The position numbers and the translations under genes are program-made. DNA of 64,000 nucleotides, from NCBI RefSeq assembly GCF_039542035.1, contig NZ_BAABHJ010000032.1, forward strand, positions 124,001 through 188,000, written 5' to 3'. Under the pieces are notes generated by a model. The model had not been told where the DNA came from and searched no databases. It worked only from the letters and a program-made list of their open reading frames with translations. Positions 43,759 to 52,132 of the stretch are shown here, one piece after another; position 1 is the first letter of the stretch, and each line of letters opens with the position of its first letter. Origin of the DNA: Actinoallomurus liliacearum (GTDB lineage: Bacteria; Actinomycetota; Actinomycetes; Streptosporangiales; Streptosporangiaceae).

Positions 43759-44766
43759 ATGGATTCAGTAGGTCAGAAACTGCTAGAGGTCGCCAAGGGC
43801 CAGCTCGGCTATCACGAGAAAGCCAGCGGTTACACCAAATTCGGCGACTGGTACAGCAAGCATGTTGACAAGGACCCCGTCTACAAGACGTCGGCCTGGT
43901 GCGACATGTTCCTCGCATGGGCGGCCGACAAGGCCGGCGTCGAGGACTGGACCGGCCAGTTCGCCTATACCCCCGACCACGCCAAGTGGTTCAAGAAGCA
44001 GGGCGCCTGGGGCCACAAGGCCGAGCCCGGCGCGATCGTGTTCTTCTCGTGGTCGGGCGGCAAGAGCATCGGCGACATCGAGCACGTCGGCATCGTGGAG
44101 CGGGTCGACGGCCACACGCTGCACACCATCGAGGCCAACCACAACAACGCGCTGATGCGCGCCACCCGGGACATCAGCCAGGTGGTCGGGTTCGGCTATC
44201 CCTCCAAGGTGAAGGTGAAGGCGGCGCCGGCCGTCGAGCAGACGGCCCAGACCGACCAGAACTACGCCCCGAAGCACGCCGCGCCGCCGCCCGCCGTCAA
44301 GGAGATCGGCAAGGACGTCCAGGCGCAGGTCGACGCGCACACCACCGCGGCTCACGACCCGGCCGCCCCATCGTCCCCCCTGCCGGACCAGCAGGCCGCC
44401 CTGACCGGGCTGCTCGCCGTCGTGCTGTTCGGGACCGTGGCCCTGGCCGTCGGCAAGTCGAAGGTCAAGGTGCCCGTCTCGGCGCCGAACGTCCGGGTCC
44501 GCAAGCGCGGCAAGCACCACCGCACGCCGGTCGAGCTGCCCGCCGAGGTCAGCGTGGCCGACCTGGAGGCGGCCGACGCCAGCACCCAGCTCATGCCGGT
44601 CCTGTCCGCCGAGGCCGCCGCGAAGGCCGAGGACCAGGAGTTCTGGGGCAAGATCGCGGAGCTGGAGGAGGACGTCGAGCTGGCGTTCTGGAACACCCTG
44701 CACGCCGCGGTGTCACAGAACGGCTCGATCGAGTCCGAGACGGAGTCCGAGTCCGTCCTGTCCTGA
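43759..44766 (+). CDS. CHAP-domain cell-wall hydrolase under c-di-AMP riboswitch
   Basis: 335 aa, GGGGAG before the ATG. Residues 1-150 form a CHAP amidase/peptidase domain: catalytic Cys 48 in SAWCDMFLAWAADKAG, His 109 in DIEHVGIVERVDG and a third residue near IEANHNN (126-130). No signal peptide is visible. A membrane helix lies at about 213-232 (LTGLLAVVLFGTVALAVG), followed by a very basic stretch (KSKVKVPVSAPNVRVRKR). By the positive-inside rule the CHAP domain would be outside, which is unusual for a large N-terminal domain without a signal. It presumably trims peptidoglycan. Confidence 0.85.
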   Translation: MDSVGQKLLEVAKGQLGYHEKASGYTKFGDWYSKHVDKDPVYKTSAWCDMFLAWAADKAGVEDWTGQFAYTPDHAKWFKKQGAWGHKAEPGAIVFFSWSGGKSIGDIEHVGIVERVDGHTLHTIEANHNNALMRATRDISQVVGFGYPSKVKVKAAPAVEQTAQTDQNYAPKHAAPPPAVKEIGKDVQAQVDAHTTAAHDPAAPSSPLPDQQAALTGLLAVVLFGTVALAVGKSKVKVPVSAPNVRVRKRGKHHRTPVELPAEVSVADLEAADASTQLMPVLSAEAAAKAEDQEFWGKIAELEEDVELAFWNTLHAAVSQNGSIESETESESVLS

Positions 44767-44814
44767 GCCTCGCCCGCCCGAGCCGCGGCGCCGCGCCGCG
44801 CGGCATCGTCCGTA

Positions 44815-44855
44815 CGATCCCCGTCCGCTCCTGCTCCGGAGGCGGGCGGGGATCG
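44815..44855 (+). terminator. Hairpin after the CHAP gene
   Basis: A 14-bp stem with one G-U pair (left CGATCCCCGTCCGC) and a 13-nt loop, about 50 nt past the stop. It separates the two riboswitch-controlled units. Confidence 0.55.
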
Positions 44856-45001
44856 CCGCGTCTAGGCGCAAAGGACCAGCCGCCCATCACCCGGAGTGAC
44901 CATCCTGGGATCCCCCGGGCCATCTCCGCATGTTCTCGTTGGACGCTCCGTCACCATCCGTTAATCTCCAGCGAGTCGTCACCGGCCGAGAGACGGCCGG
45001 A

Positions 45002-45167
45002 CCGCCGAATCGCCCGTCGCGCCGTGGCGCGCCGGGGAACCGGGGACCCATTCGCGGAGGCAGGGGGCGTCTCCTCGCCTGCGCATCGGGGTGAATCCGC
45101 GTCCGTCGCCGACGGCTCGCGGTAGGGCTCCTTCTCGTCCGAACCCGTCAGCTAACCCGGTAGGCGG
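45002..45167 (+). ncRNA. Cyclic di-AMP riboswitch (ydaO/yuaA class), copy 2
   Basis: The same conserved blocks as copy 1: CCGCCGAA, ACCGGGGACCCA, CGGGGTGAATCC, GCGGTAGGGC, CCGAACCCGTCAGCTAACCC and GGCGG. The variable stems are longer than in copy 1 (166 against 127 nt). It ends about 20 nt before the start of the NlpC/P60 gene, with the ribosome-binding site just outside the 3' arm. Confidence 0.93.
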
Positions 45168-45188
45168 CCTGAGGAGAGGAGCACCTGG

Positions 45189-46214
45189 ATGGATCGATCC
45201 CGCACCGCGGACACGCACGACCCTCTTCATCCCGGGAAGGGAACGGCCCGCCGTACGGCGGTCGCGACCTTCGCCCTCGTCATCGCCGGACTCGCGCCGC
45301 CCGTGTCGGCCGCGCCGGCCGACACGGCCCGGCCAGGCCCGCGCATCGACGCGCTCCGGCAGCGCGCCGGCCAGTTGAGCGACCGGCTCGAGCAGCTCAC
45401 CGAGCAGTACAACGGCCTCAAGGTACGCCTGGAGCAGGCCCAGCGCGCGGCCGTCATCGCCGGTCAGACCTCGGCCCGCGCCACCGAGACGCTGAAGGCC
45501 ATGCAGCGCAAGGTCGGCCGGTTCGCCGCCATCCGTTACATGAACGGCACGCACGACGACGCGCCCGCGCTCCTCGCGTCCTCGAACCCGCGCGCGCTGC
45601 TGGACCGGGCCACCACCCTGCACTACTTCACCCAGCAGGACGACGGCGAGATCCGGCAGCTCACGCGGGCCATCCAGAACGCCCAGTGGACCGGCCAGGA
45701 CGCCCGCGACCGCGCCGCGCAGGCGGCCCTCCTCAGGAGCCGGCTCGCCGGGCAGCGCGCCACCATCCGCGCCGCGCTGGAGAAGGTTCGCAAGCCGCTC
45801 CTGCAGGACGCCGTCGAGCGCGCCGGCAAGGGCGAGAAGGTGCCCGCCATCCCGGGCGGCCCCGGCAGGGCGGTCGGCGCCGTACGCGCCGCGCTGACCC
45901 AGCTCGGCGTCCCCTACGTCTGGGGCGGCGCGACGCCCGGCCAGGGGTTCGACTGCTCGGGCCTGACCATGTGGGCCTACCGGCAGGTCGGCGTCAACCT
46001 GCCGCACTACGGCGGCGACCAGTGGAACGCCGGCGTCCACGTCTCCCGGGACCAGCTGGAGCCGGGAGACCTGGTCTTCTTCTACTCCGACATCCACCAC
46101 ATGGGGATGTACATCGGCGACGGGAAGTTCATCCACGCGCCGCACACCGGCGACCACGTCCGGGTCGCCGACCTGTCGACCCGGCCCTTCGCCGGCGCGG
46201 TCCGCGTGGTCTGA
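45189..46214 (+). CDS. Secreted NlpC/P60 endopeptidase with coiled coil
   Basis: 341 aa, ATG after AGGAGAGG. The signal peptide ends near residue 40 (TFALVIAGLAPPVSAAPA). A long coiled coil occupies about 50-215 (RIDALRQRAGQLSDRLEQLT and on), as in RipA/PcsB-like hydrolases. The NlpC/P60 domain follows: GVPYVWGGATPGQGFDCSGL with Cys 256, then the catalytic His in DIHHMGMYIG and the third residue in KFIHAPH. It cleaves peptide stems of peptidoglycan and is probably silenced at high c-di-AMP. Confidence 0.93.
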   Translation: MDRSRTADTHDPLHPGKGTARRTAVATFALVIAGLAPPVSAAPADTARPGPRIDALRQRAGQLSDRLEQLTEQYNGLKVRLEQAQRAAVIAGQTSARATETLKAMQRKVGRFAAIRYMNGTHDDAPALLASSNPRALLDRATTLHYFTQQDDGEIRQLTRAIQNAQWTGQDARDRAAQAALLRSRLAGQRATIRAALEKVRKPLLQDAVERAGKGEKVPAIPGGPGRAVGAVRAALTQLGVPYVWGGATPGQGFDCSGLTMWAYRQVGVNLPHYGGDQWNAGVHVSRDQLEPGDLVFFYSDIHHMGMYIGDGKFIHAPHTGDHVRVADLSTRPFAGAVRVV

Positions 46215-46231
46215 GGCGACCACGCGGACCG
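46198..46231. terminator. 14-bp hairpin enclosing the NlpC/P60 stop codon
   Basis: A perfect 14-bp inverted repeat with a 6-nt loop (TGAGGC) that contains the stop codon itself. It ends 4 nt before the converging DAHP synthase stop, so it may act for both genes. Confidence 0.6.
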
Positions 46232-46235
46232 GGGC

Positions 46236-47594
46236 TCACTTCCCGACGCGGTACATCTCCGCGACCATGAACGCCAGGTCGAGGGCCTGGCCGCGGTTGA
46301 GGCGGGGGTCGCAGGCCGTCTCGTACCGCTGGTGCAGGTCGTCGTCGACGATGTCGTGGCCGCCGCCGACGCACTCGGTGACGTCGTCGCCGGTGAACTC
46401 GAGGTGCACGCCGCCCGGGTGGGTCCCGAGCGCCCGGTGCACCTCGAAGAAGCCGGCGACCTCGTCGAGCACGTCGTCGAACCGGCGGGTCTTGTACCCG
46501 CTCTCCGACTCGAAGGTGTTGCCGTGCATGGGGTCGCAGATCCAGGCGACCTGGGCGCCGCTCGCGGTGACCTTCTCCACCAGGGCGGGAAGGTGCTCGC
46601 GGATCCGCTTGGCGCCCATGCGGGTGACGAAGGTGAGCCGGCCGGGCTCACGGTCGGGGTCCAGCCGCTCGATGAGCGCGAGGGCGTCCTCGGCGGTCGT
46701 GGTCGGGCCGAGCTTCACCCCGATGGGGTTGCGGATGTGCCGCATGAACTCCACGTGCGCGCCGTCGAGCTGCCGGGTGCGCTCGCCGATCCACAGGAAG
46801 TGGGCGGAGACGTCGTACGGCAGGCCGGACCTCGAGTCGACGCGGGTCAGGGCGCGTTCGTAGTCCAGGAGCAGCGCCTCGTGGCTGGAGTAGACCTCGA
46901 CCCGGTGGAACTCCTCGGGGTCCGCCCCGGCGGCGTGCATGAACGCCAGCGCCCGGTCGATCTCCCCGGCCAGCCGTTCGTAGCGCCGGCCCGCGGGGCT
47001 CTCGGCGACGAAGTCGTGGTTCCAGGCGTGCACCTGCCGCAGGTCGGCGTAGCCGCCCTGGGTGAAGGCGCGGGTGAGGTTCAGCGTGACCGCGGCGGCG
47101 TGGTATGCGCGCAGCAGCCGCTCCGGGTCCGGCACGCGGCTCTCCGGCGTGAAGTCGAACCCGTTGACCATGTCGCCCCGGTAGGCGGGCAGCTCGACCC
47201 CGTCGCGCACCTCGGACGGCTTGGACCGCGGCTTGGCGAACTGCCCCGCCATCCGGCCGATCTTGACGACCGGGACGCTCGCGGCATAGGTCAGGACGAC
47301 GGCCATCTGCAGCAGGGTCTTCAGCTTGTTGCGCACGTCGTCGGCGGTCGCGCCGGAGAACGTCTCGGCGCAGTCGCCGCCCTGCAGGACGAAGGCCTCA
47401 CCGCGTGCCACCGCGGCGAGATGCCCCTTGAGCTGGTCGCACTCGCCGGCGAACACCAGCGGCGGCAGCTTGGACAGCTGCGCCGCGACGTCTTGGACCC
47501 GGGCGGGGTCGGGCCAGTCGGGCTGCTGGGCGGCCGGAAGGTCACGCCAGGTTTCGAGGAGGTCCACGAGACCTAAGGGTATCGAGCGGGTCAC
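46236..47594 (-). CDS. 3-deoxy-7-phosphoheptulonate (DAHP) synthase, class II
   Basis: 452 aa, typical for the plant/actinobacterial class. It condenses phosphoenolpyruvate with erythrose 4-phosphate, the first shikimate step. Hallmarks: FVLQGGDCAETF with the metal-binding Cys, PVVKIGRMAGQFAKPRSKP, NPIGVKLGPTTTAEDAL, WICDPMHGNTFES with metal His and TECVGGG near the C-terminus. The GTG start gives TRSIPLGLVDLLETW; the GTG nine codons on is an alternative. No other shikimate gene adjoins it. Confidence 0.96.
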   Translation of the reverse strand: MTRSIPLGLVDLLETWRDLPAAQQPDWPDPARVQDVAAQLSKLPPLVFAGECDQLKGHLAAVARGEAFVLQGGDCAETFSGATADDVRNKLKTLLQMAVVLTYAASVPVVKIGRMAGQFAKPRSKPSEVRDGVELPAYRGDMVNGFDFTPESRVPDPERLLRAYHAAAVTLNLTRAFTQGGYADLRQVHAWNHDFVAESPAGRRYERLAGEIDRALAFMHAAGADPEEFHRVEVYSSHEALLLDYERALTRVDSRSGLPYDVSAHFLWIGERTRQLDGAHVEFMRHIRNPIGVKLGPTTTAEDALALIERLDPDREPGRLTFVTRMGAKRIREHLPALVEKVTASGAQVAWICDPMHGNTFESESGYKTRRFDDVLDEVAGFFEVHRALGTHPGGVHLEFTGDDVTECVGGGHDIVDDDLHQRYETACDPRLNRGQALDLAFMVAEMYRVGK

Positions 47595-47652
47595 AAGCCC
47601 GGGTCATGCAACCTGCGTATTACGCCCTGTTTCCCGCATCTCCGCACCTGCT

Positions 47653-47722
47653 ACGGCGATCCGCGGTATGACGGACCTCGCGTCACTACGGCGGTCCGCG
47701 CTGTGACGGGCCTCGCGTCGGC
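47653..47722. repeat. Tandem 35-nt duplication upstream of the TPR/CofE-like gene
   Basis: 47653-47687 and 47688-47722 align without gaps with about six differences (both contain GACGG[AG]CCTCGCGTC). It lies in the 192-bp divergent promoter region between the DAHP synthase gene and the next gene. Confidence 0.65.
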
Positions 47723-47786
47723 CGCCTCGAATCTCTGAGATGATGGGCCGATCCCGCAGATCGCCGACGACGCATGAGGTTCTGAC

Positions 47787-49115
47787 ATGAGCACGAACGG
47801 CCGCGCCTATGACATCTGGCTCCGCAAGCCCGAGGAGGCCCAGCAGCTCCTCGAGTCCAAGCGGGCCGATCTCGACGGTGACGGTCTGTCCCTGCTGTCC
47901 TGGCTGGTCCTCACCAACGAGCGTGACGACAGGAAGGCCGAGCAGATCGCCCACCAGGCGATCGCGGCCGGTGGCGACACCCGGTTCGCCACGGCGGCGC
48001 TCGCCGAGGCCTTCAAATGGCGTGGCGACTACGGCCGGGCCGCCCAGATCGTCCGGCAGGCCCGCGAGAAGTACCCGACGATCCCGTGGTACGCCCTGAC
48101 GCTGGCCGACGTCCTCAAGGACGGCGGGTGGATCGACGACGCCGAGGCCATCCTCGAGTCGGTGGTCAACGACTCCCAGCTGCGCCGGCACGCGCTCAAG
48201 CGCCTGTCGAAGTGGGCGGTGGACCGCGGTGACAAGCCGCGCGCCCTGAAGTACCAGACCGAGCTGATCGCGCTGGCCCCCGACTACCTGGTGTACGCCT
48301 CCGACTACACGCTCCTCGCGGCGCTCCGGCTGGAGGCCGGCGACCCGGCGGGCGCCCGGGACATCCTGCAGCGCGGCGCGGCGATCTACCCGCGCAACAA
48401 GCCGATCAAGGAGATGCTGCACCAGCACTTCGGCGAGCTCGCGCCGGAGAAGGCGCCGAACATCCCGCCGGTCGACGAGCGCGCGGTCGGCGCCCGCCGC
48501 ATCCCGATCAAGACGAAGATGATCACGCTGCGCACCGGCATCCTCCCGATCATCCAGGAGGCGACGCAGGGCATGCTGCGGCCGGACGACATCCTCGCCC
48601 TGTCGGAGAGCCCCGCGTCGGCCGGTCAGGGCCGGATGATCCCGCTGGAGCTCATCACGCCGGAGGGCATGGCCAAGCAGCTCAGCAAGTTCGTCGGCAA
48701 GATCGGTCCGCTGCACAGCCCGGCCGGGATGCAGGGCGCGATCCTCGAGGCGGGCCGCGCGAAGGTCCTGCTCGGCGCGGCCGCGGGCGCGGCCGGCAAG
48801 CTGGTCGGCAAGCGCGGCTGGTTCTACCGCGTCGCCGGCCCCGGCGCGGCCATGATCGACGACGTGGCGGCGGCCCTCCCGCCACACGACCACCACCTGC
48901 TGTTCGGCCCCGGGCGGCCGGACAAGCTGTCGGAGGACCTGTCCGCGGCGCTCGGCTGCCACGTCTGCGTCGTCGACGCCAACCACCTCACCGGCGCGTG
49001 GGTGGTCGGGGCCTCCAAGGGCGTCGACCGCAAGTGGGTGGAGAAGGTCCTGTCCGACAACCCGGCCGGCAACGAGGACGAGCAGACCCCGATCGTGCTC
49101 ATCCGCAAGATCTGA
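47787..49115 (+). CDS. TPR-repeat protein fused to a CofE-like (F420-0 ligase-like) domain
   Basis: 442 aa, GAGG before the ATG. Residues about 1-220 are TPR-like helical hairpins (AALAEAFKWRGDYGRAAQIV; ALRLEAGDPAGARDILQRGA). Residues about 230-442 resemble the coenzyme F420-0:L-glutamate ligase fold: RIPIKTKMITLRTGILPIIQ, then MLRPDDILALSESPASAGQG, as in CofE N-terminal blocks. Several nucleotide/metal residues of CofE cannot be located with confidence, so catalysis is uncertain. It might modify or sense F420 or a related cofactor. No F420 gene adjoins it. Confidence 0.7.
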   Translation: MSTNGRAYDIWLRKPEEAQQLLESKRADLDGDGLSLLSWLVLTNERDDRKAEQIAHQAIAAGGDTRFATAALAEAFKWRGDYGRAAQIVRQAREKYPTIPWYALTLADVLKDGGWIDDAEAILESVVNDSQLRRHALKRLSKWAVDRGDKPRALKYQTELIALAPDYLVYASDYTLLAALRLEAGDPAGARDILQRGAAIYPRNKPIKEMLHQHFGELAPEKAPNIPPVDERAVGARRIPIKTKMITLRTGILPIIQEATQGMLRPDDILALSESPASAGQGRMIPLELITPEGMAKQLSKFVGKIGPLHSPAGMQGAILEAGRAKVLLGAAAGAAGKLVGKRGWFYRVAGPGAAMIDDVAAALPPHDHHLLFGPGRPDKLSEDLSAALGCHVCVVDANHLTGAWVVGASKGVDRKWVEKVLSDNPAGNEDEQTPIVLIRKI

Positions 49116-49182
49116 CGCCGCGATCCGGCTCCGCGCCGCGGCTTCCGGCCGCGGCGGCCCGGGGTCGTCGCGAACGGCACGG

Positions 49183-49217
49183 AAAGGCGCCCACCCGGTC
49201 TCCGGGTGGGCGCCTTT
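49183..49217 (+). terminator. Strong intrinsic terminator after the TPR/CofE-like gene
   Basis: A perfect 16-bp stem (AAAGGCGCCCACCCGG) with a TCT loop and a short T-run in the 3' arm. Flanking CGGCAC/GTGCCG extends the structure to 49175-49227. Confidence 0.8.
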
Positions 49218-49419
49218 CGGCGTGCCGCCGGACTCCACCGGCGGCGCCGACGCGGAAGTGGACCGGCGAGGGCGCGGGAATGGCGCCGCTGTGAAAGGCC
49301 GGTGAAATCGAGCCGCCGCGGGGCGGCGCCCTCCCGCGTGCGCGCCCTAGAGTCGTGGGGCCGCTCACACGGGAAGGGGTACCGGACTGCCGCAGTTCAA
49401 GTGTACGGAGTGTGCCGGT
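49218..49419. other. Gap after the terminator
   Basis: About 200 bp (304 bp counting the terminator region) before the stop of the DegT-type gene. Nothing recognisable was seen. Confidence 0.4.
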
Positions 49420-50544
49420 TCAGCGGTGGGCGGCGGTGATGGCCTCGCGGGCGGCCTTGGCGACCTGCTCCATGTGCCAGTCGGACAGCCCCTGGTGCAC
49501 CGGGAGGGCGAGCATCTCGTGGCGCAGCGGCTCGAGCTCGGCGAACCGCCGGCGGTCCAGGAGCGGGTGCGGCACCGGCCAGATCTCGATGGAGCGCACG
49601 CCGCGCTTCTGCAGCTCGGCGATGGTCCGGTCACGCTGCGGAACGCGCACGGGGTAGTAGAGCGGCGCCACGCCGTCCGGGAGCCCGCGGAAGCGAGGGG
49701 GGCACACGTCGGGCAGGGAGTTGAGCAGGATCGCGTAGTTGCGGCGGCGGTGCCGGCGGATGGCCTCACCGTCGGCGCCGTGCACGGCCCACTCGGTCAT
49801 CCGGGAGGACTTGGAGGCGGCGACCTCCAGGTCGGCGACCTCGAGGTTCCACTCGCCGATGACGACCTCGGTGAGCGTGCCCTCCTCGACCGCCTGCTCG
49901 GCCTTGCTGACCTTGCGGAAGACCTTCGTGGCGGGGGCCCGCAGCACGCCGGCGCGCGACTGGGCCGCCCATCCCATGCTCTGGGACGCCATCGACCGGG
50001 CCATGCGCTTCCACGGCGGCCGGCCCTGGGCCTCGATGTGACCGCCCCGGATCAGCACGGCGCCGCCGTCCGGGACGCCCAGCGACTTGCGCGGGCAGAA
50101 GATCGCCGCGGCGCCGCGCGAGCCGATGGCGGCCCCGCCATCGTAGGAGAAGAGGGCGTGCGCGGCGTCCTCGATCACCAGCGTCCCCGGCGGCAGCGGC
50201 GGCATCGGGAAGCCGTAGTAGGAGATGAGGTAGGTCGCGTGGCACTGCTGCGACACGCGGAACAGGTCCTCGTGGTCCGCCTCGAGCGTGGGGAGCACCC
50301 GGTAGAACATGACCTCGATGCCCGCCAGCCGGGCGGCCTCGACCTCTGAGCCGCAGTGGTACGCGGGCATGGCCAGCCGGTGCCCCGGTCCGAGGCCGAG
50401 GGCCTTCAGCGCCAGCCAGATCGCGCCGCGCCCGAGGTGGGTCAGCGTCAGCCCGTCCGAGTTGAACGGGAACTGCAGAGACCGCCGGGTGACCAGCGTC
50501 GCCGGCTCCAGCGGTGGATAAACGCTCATCAACGGGTCGCTCAT
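49420..50544 (-). CDS. DegT/DnrJ/EryC1-like PLP-dependent aminotransferase family protein
   Basis: 374 aa. PLP-fold signatures: HLGRGAIWLALKALGLGPGH at the phosphate-binding start, PAYHCGSEVEAARLAGIEVM, LVIEDAAHALFSYDGG with the pyridoxal-contacting Asp, and the lysine in FCPRKSLGVPDGGAVL. It differs from sugar aminotransferases in the C-terminal half. It probably transaminates a sugar nucleotide or a polar headgroup. No sugar gene is adjacent, so its substrate is unknown. It is divergent from the M50-like gene. Confidence 0.85.
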   Translation of the reverse strand: MSDPLMSVYPPLEPATLVTRRSLQFPFNSDGLTLTHLGRGAIWLALKALGLGPGHRLAMPAYHCGSEVEAARLAGIEVMFYRVLPTLEADHEDLFRVSQQCHATYLISYYGFPMPPLPPGTLVIEDAAHALFSYDGGAAIGSRGAAAIFCPRKSLGVPDGGAVLIRGGHIEAQGRPPWKRMARSMASQSMGWAAQSRAGVLRAPATKVFRKVSKAEQAVEEGTLTEVVIGEWNLEVADLEVAASKSSRMTEWAVHGADGEAIRRHRRRNYAILLNSLPDVCPPRFRGLPDGVAPLYYPVRVPQRDRTIAELQKRGVRSIEIWPVPHPLLDRRRFAELEPLRHEMLALPVHQGLSDWHMEQVAKAAREAITAAHR

Positions 50545-50652
50545 AGGTCCCCTACCCTACTGTCCACCTCCGAGGAGAACATCGGTTCGCCCGTTCGTCG
50601 AAACTTCGCCACGGCGGGAGACGTCGTACCTCGTACGAGGCGGTGAGCAGGG

Positions 50653-51408
50653 ATGAGGAGAGGTGAAGCGTTGGACATGGCATCGATCGGCGGCGTCTGG
50701 CACGAGGTCGTCGGCACGCAGCCGCACCCGTCGTGGTGGCTGGTCTGTGCGACCGGGGCGGCGGCGCTCGTGGCGGTGTCCGTCCGCTCGGTGTGGCACG
50801 TGCTGCGCAACATCGTGACCATCGCGCACGAGGGCGGGCACGCCTTCGCAGCCCTGGTCACCGGGCGGCAGTTGCGGGGCATCCGCCTGCACTCCGACAC
50901 GTCGGGCGTCACGGTGTCGCGCGGCAAGCCGTACGGGTTCGGCATGATCGTCACCGCGTTCGCCGGGTACGTGACACCCCCGTTGCTGGGCCTGTGCGCG
51001 GCGGGTCTGCTGGCCCTCGGGCACATCACGGCCCTGCTGTGGGCGAGCATCGTCCTGCTCGCCGCGATCCTCCTCATGATCCGCAACGCGTACGGCGTGC
51101 TGTCGGTGGTCACGACCGGCGCGGTCGTCTTCGTCGTGTCGTGGTACGGCTCGGCCGCCGTGCAGGCGGCCTTCGCCTACGCGTTCACGTGGTTCCTGCT
51201 GTTCGCGGGGGCGCGGCCCGTGATGGAGCTGCAGAGCAAGCGCTCCAGGGGCCGCGCGCCCGACTCCGACGCCGACCAGCTCGCCCGCCTGACCGGCATG
51301 CCCGGCCTGCTGTGGGTGTTCGGCTTCGCCCTGGTCGCCGTCGTCGCGCTGCTGGCCGGCGGGTACTGGCTGCTGCACGTCGCGGTGCCGCTCCTGCCGG
51401 GCCGGTGA
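50653..51408 (+). CDS. M50-like (M50B) membrane metallopeptidase
   Basis: 251 aa; the ATG at 50677 (MASIGGVWHEV) is the main alternative start. The zinc motif HEGGH is in NIVTIAHEGGHAFAALVTGR near 58-77, inside the first membrane region. About six hydrophobic segments follow (for example MIVTAFAGYVTPPLLGLCAA). Near the C-terminus RPVMELQSKRSRGRAPDSDA carries an Asp that could be a third ligand, though no clear LDG motif is visible. Members resemble the SpoIVFB/RseP intramembrane proteases, but many of this branch are untested. Confidence 0.78.
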   Translation: MRRGEALDMASIGGVWHEVVGTQPHPSWWLVCATGAAALVAVSVRSVWHVLRNIVTIAHEGGHAFAALVTGRQLRGIRLHSDTSGVTVSRGKPYGFGMIVTAFAGYVTPPLLGLCAAGLLALGHITALLWASIVLLAAILLMIRNAYGVLSVVTTGAVVFVVSWYGSAAVQAAFAYAFTWFLLFAGARPVMELQSKRSRGRAPDSDADQLARLTGMPGLLWVFGFALVAVVALLAGGYWLLHVAVPLLPGR

Positions 51409-51412
51409 ACGA

Positions 51413-52132
51413 CTAGTGCTTGGTGATGGGAGCACCCGTGTCGGCGCCGACGACATACCACGGCGCGCCGAACGAGGTGACGCCCTGACCCTTCGTGTCG
51501 CCGGGCGACGTGTCCTGCGAGTAGTAGTACAGCGGCCAGCCGTTGTAGACGACCTGCTTGGTCCCGTCCGCCCGGGTCGTCGTCGACAGCATGGACGACT
51601 TCACGCCGGGTCCCGCGCTGGGCGACGCGCCGGGCGCCCCGGGTGCCGTCCCGCCGGGCGACGCGCCGGGCGAACCGCCGGGCGACGCACCGGGCGAACC
51701 GCCGGGCGACGCACCGGGCGAACCGCCGGGCGACGCACCGGGTGAACCGGTGGACGTGCCACCGCCACCGGCGGTGAACGGCGGCCATTCCTTGGCGCAG
51801 GCGCCCTCACAGGCGGACTTGCCGCCCTGCCCCTTGTCCTTCTCGAAGGCGTAGAGCGTCCGGCCCGTACCGTCGACCAGAATGGTGCCCAGACTCGTCT
51901 TCTTGGCGTTCAGCACCCCGGCGCCGGCGGTCGGCGCCGCTGACCCGCTCGGCGCCGGCGACTCGCTCGGGGCCGCCGTCGCGGCACCCGTCGGGGACGC
52001 GGCCGGTGTGGAGGGCTGGGCGTACGGTCCCCCGCCGCCCTGCGATTCCGGCGTGGTCTTGCTGCCCTCGCCGCAGGCCGAGCCGAGCAGGCCCAGTGCC
52101 AGCACTCCGGCGGCAATGACTCCGTTACGCAT
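51413..52132 (-). CDS. Lipoprotein with COG4315-type secreted repeats and a Ser-Pro-Gly VNTR
   Basis: 239 aa. The ATG is preceded by AAAGGAA. The lipoprotein signal is MRNGVIAAGVLALGLLGSAC (lipid Cys 20). A Pro/Ala/Ser stalk follows, then a half-repeat LGTILVDGTGRTLYAFEKDK with CEGACAKEWPPF, the pattern of the COG4315/PF03640 secreted repeats. A 24-nt repeat tract (GSPGASPG units) interrupts it, and a second half VVYNGWPLYYYSQDTSPGD and FGAPWYVV completes it. The function of the family is unknown. Confidence 0.85.
   Translation of the reverse strand: MRNGVIAAGVLALGLLGSACGEGSKTTPESQGGGGPYAQPSTPAASPTGAATAAPSESPAPSGSAAPTAGAGVLNAKKTSLGTILVDGTGRTLYAFEKDKGQGGKSACEGACAKEWPPFTAGGGGTSTGSPGASPGGSPGASPGGSPGASPGGSPGASPGGTAPGAPGASPSAGPGVKSSMLSTTTRADGTKQVVYNGWPLYYYSQDTSPGDTKGQGVTSFGAPWYVVGADTGAPITKH
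51651..51746. repeat. Four 24-nt tandem repeats in the lipoprotein gene
   Basis: Units at 51651, 51675, 51699 and 51723 are identical except for one base in the first and one in the last (plus-strand core CCGCCGGGCGACGCACCGGG). Each encodes GSPGASPG. The tract is in frame, so copy number could vary. Confidence 0.85.

Noticed and set aside
51651..51746. Repeat array that might be a CRISPR
   Set aside because: 24-nt units with no spacers, in frame in a lipoprotein gene.
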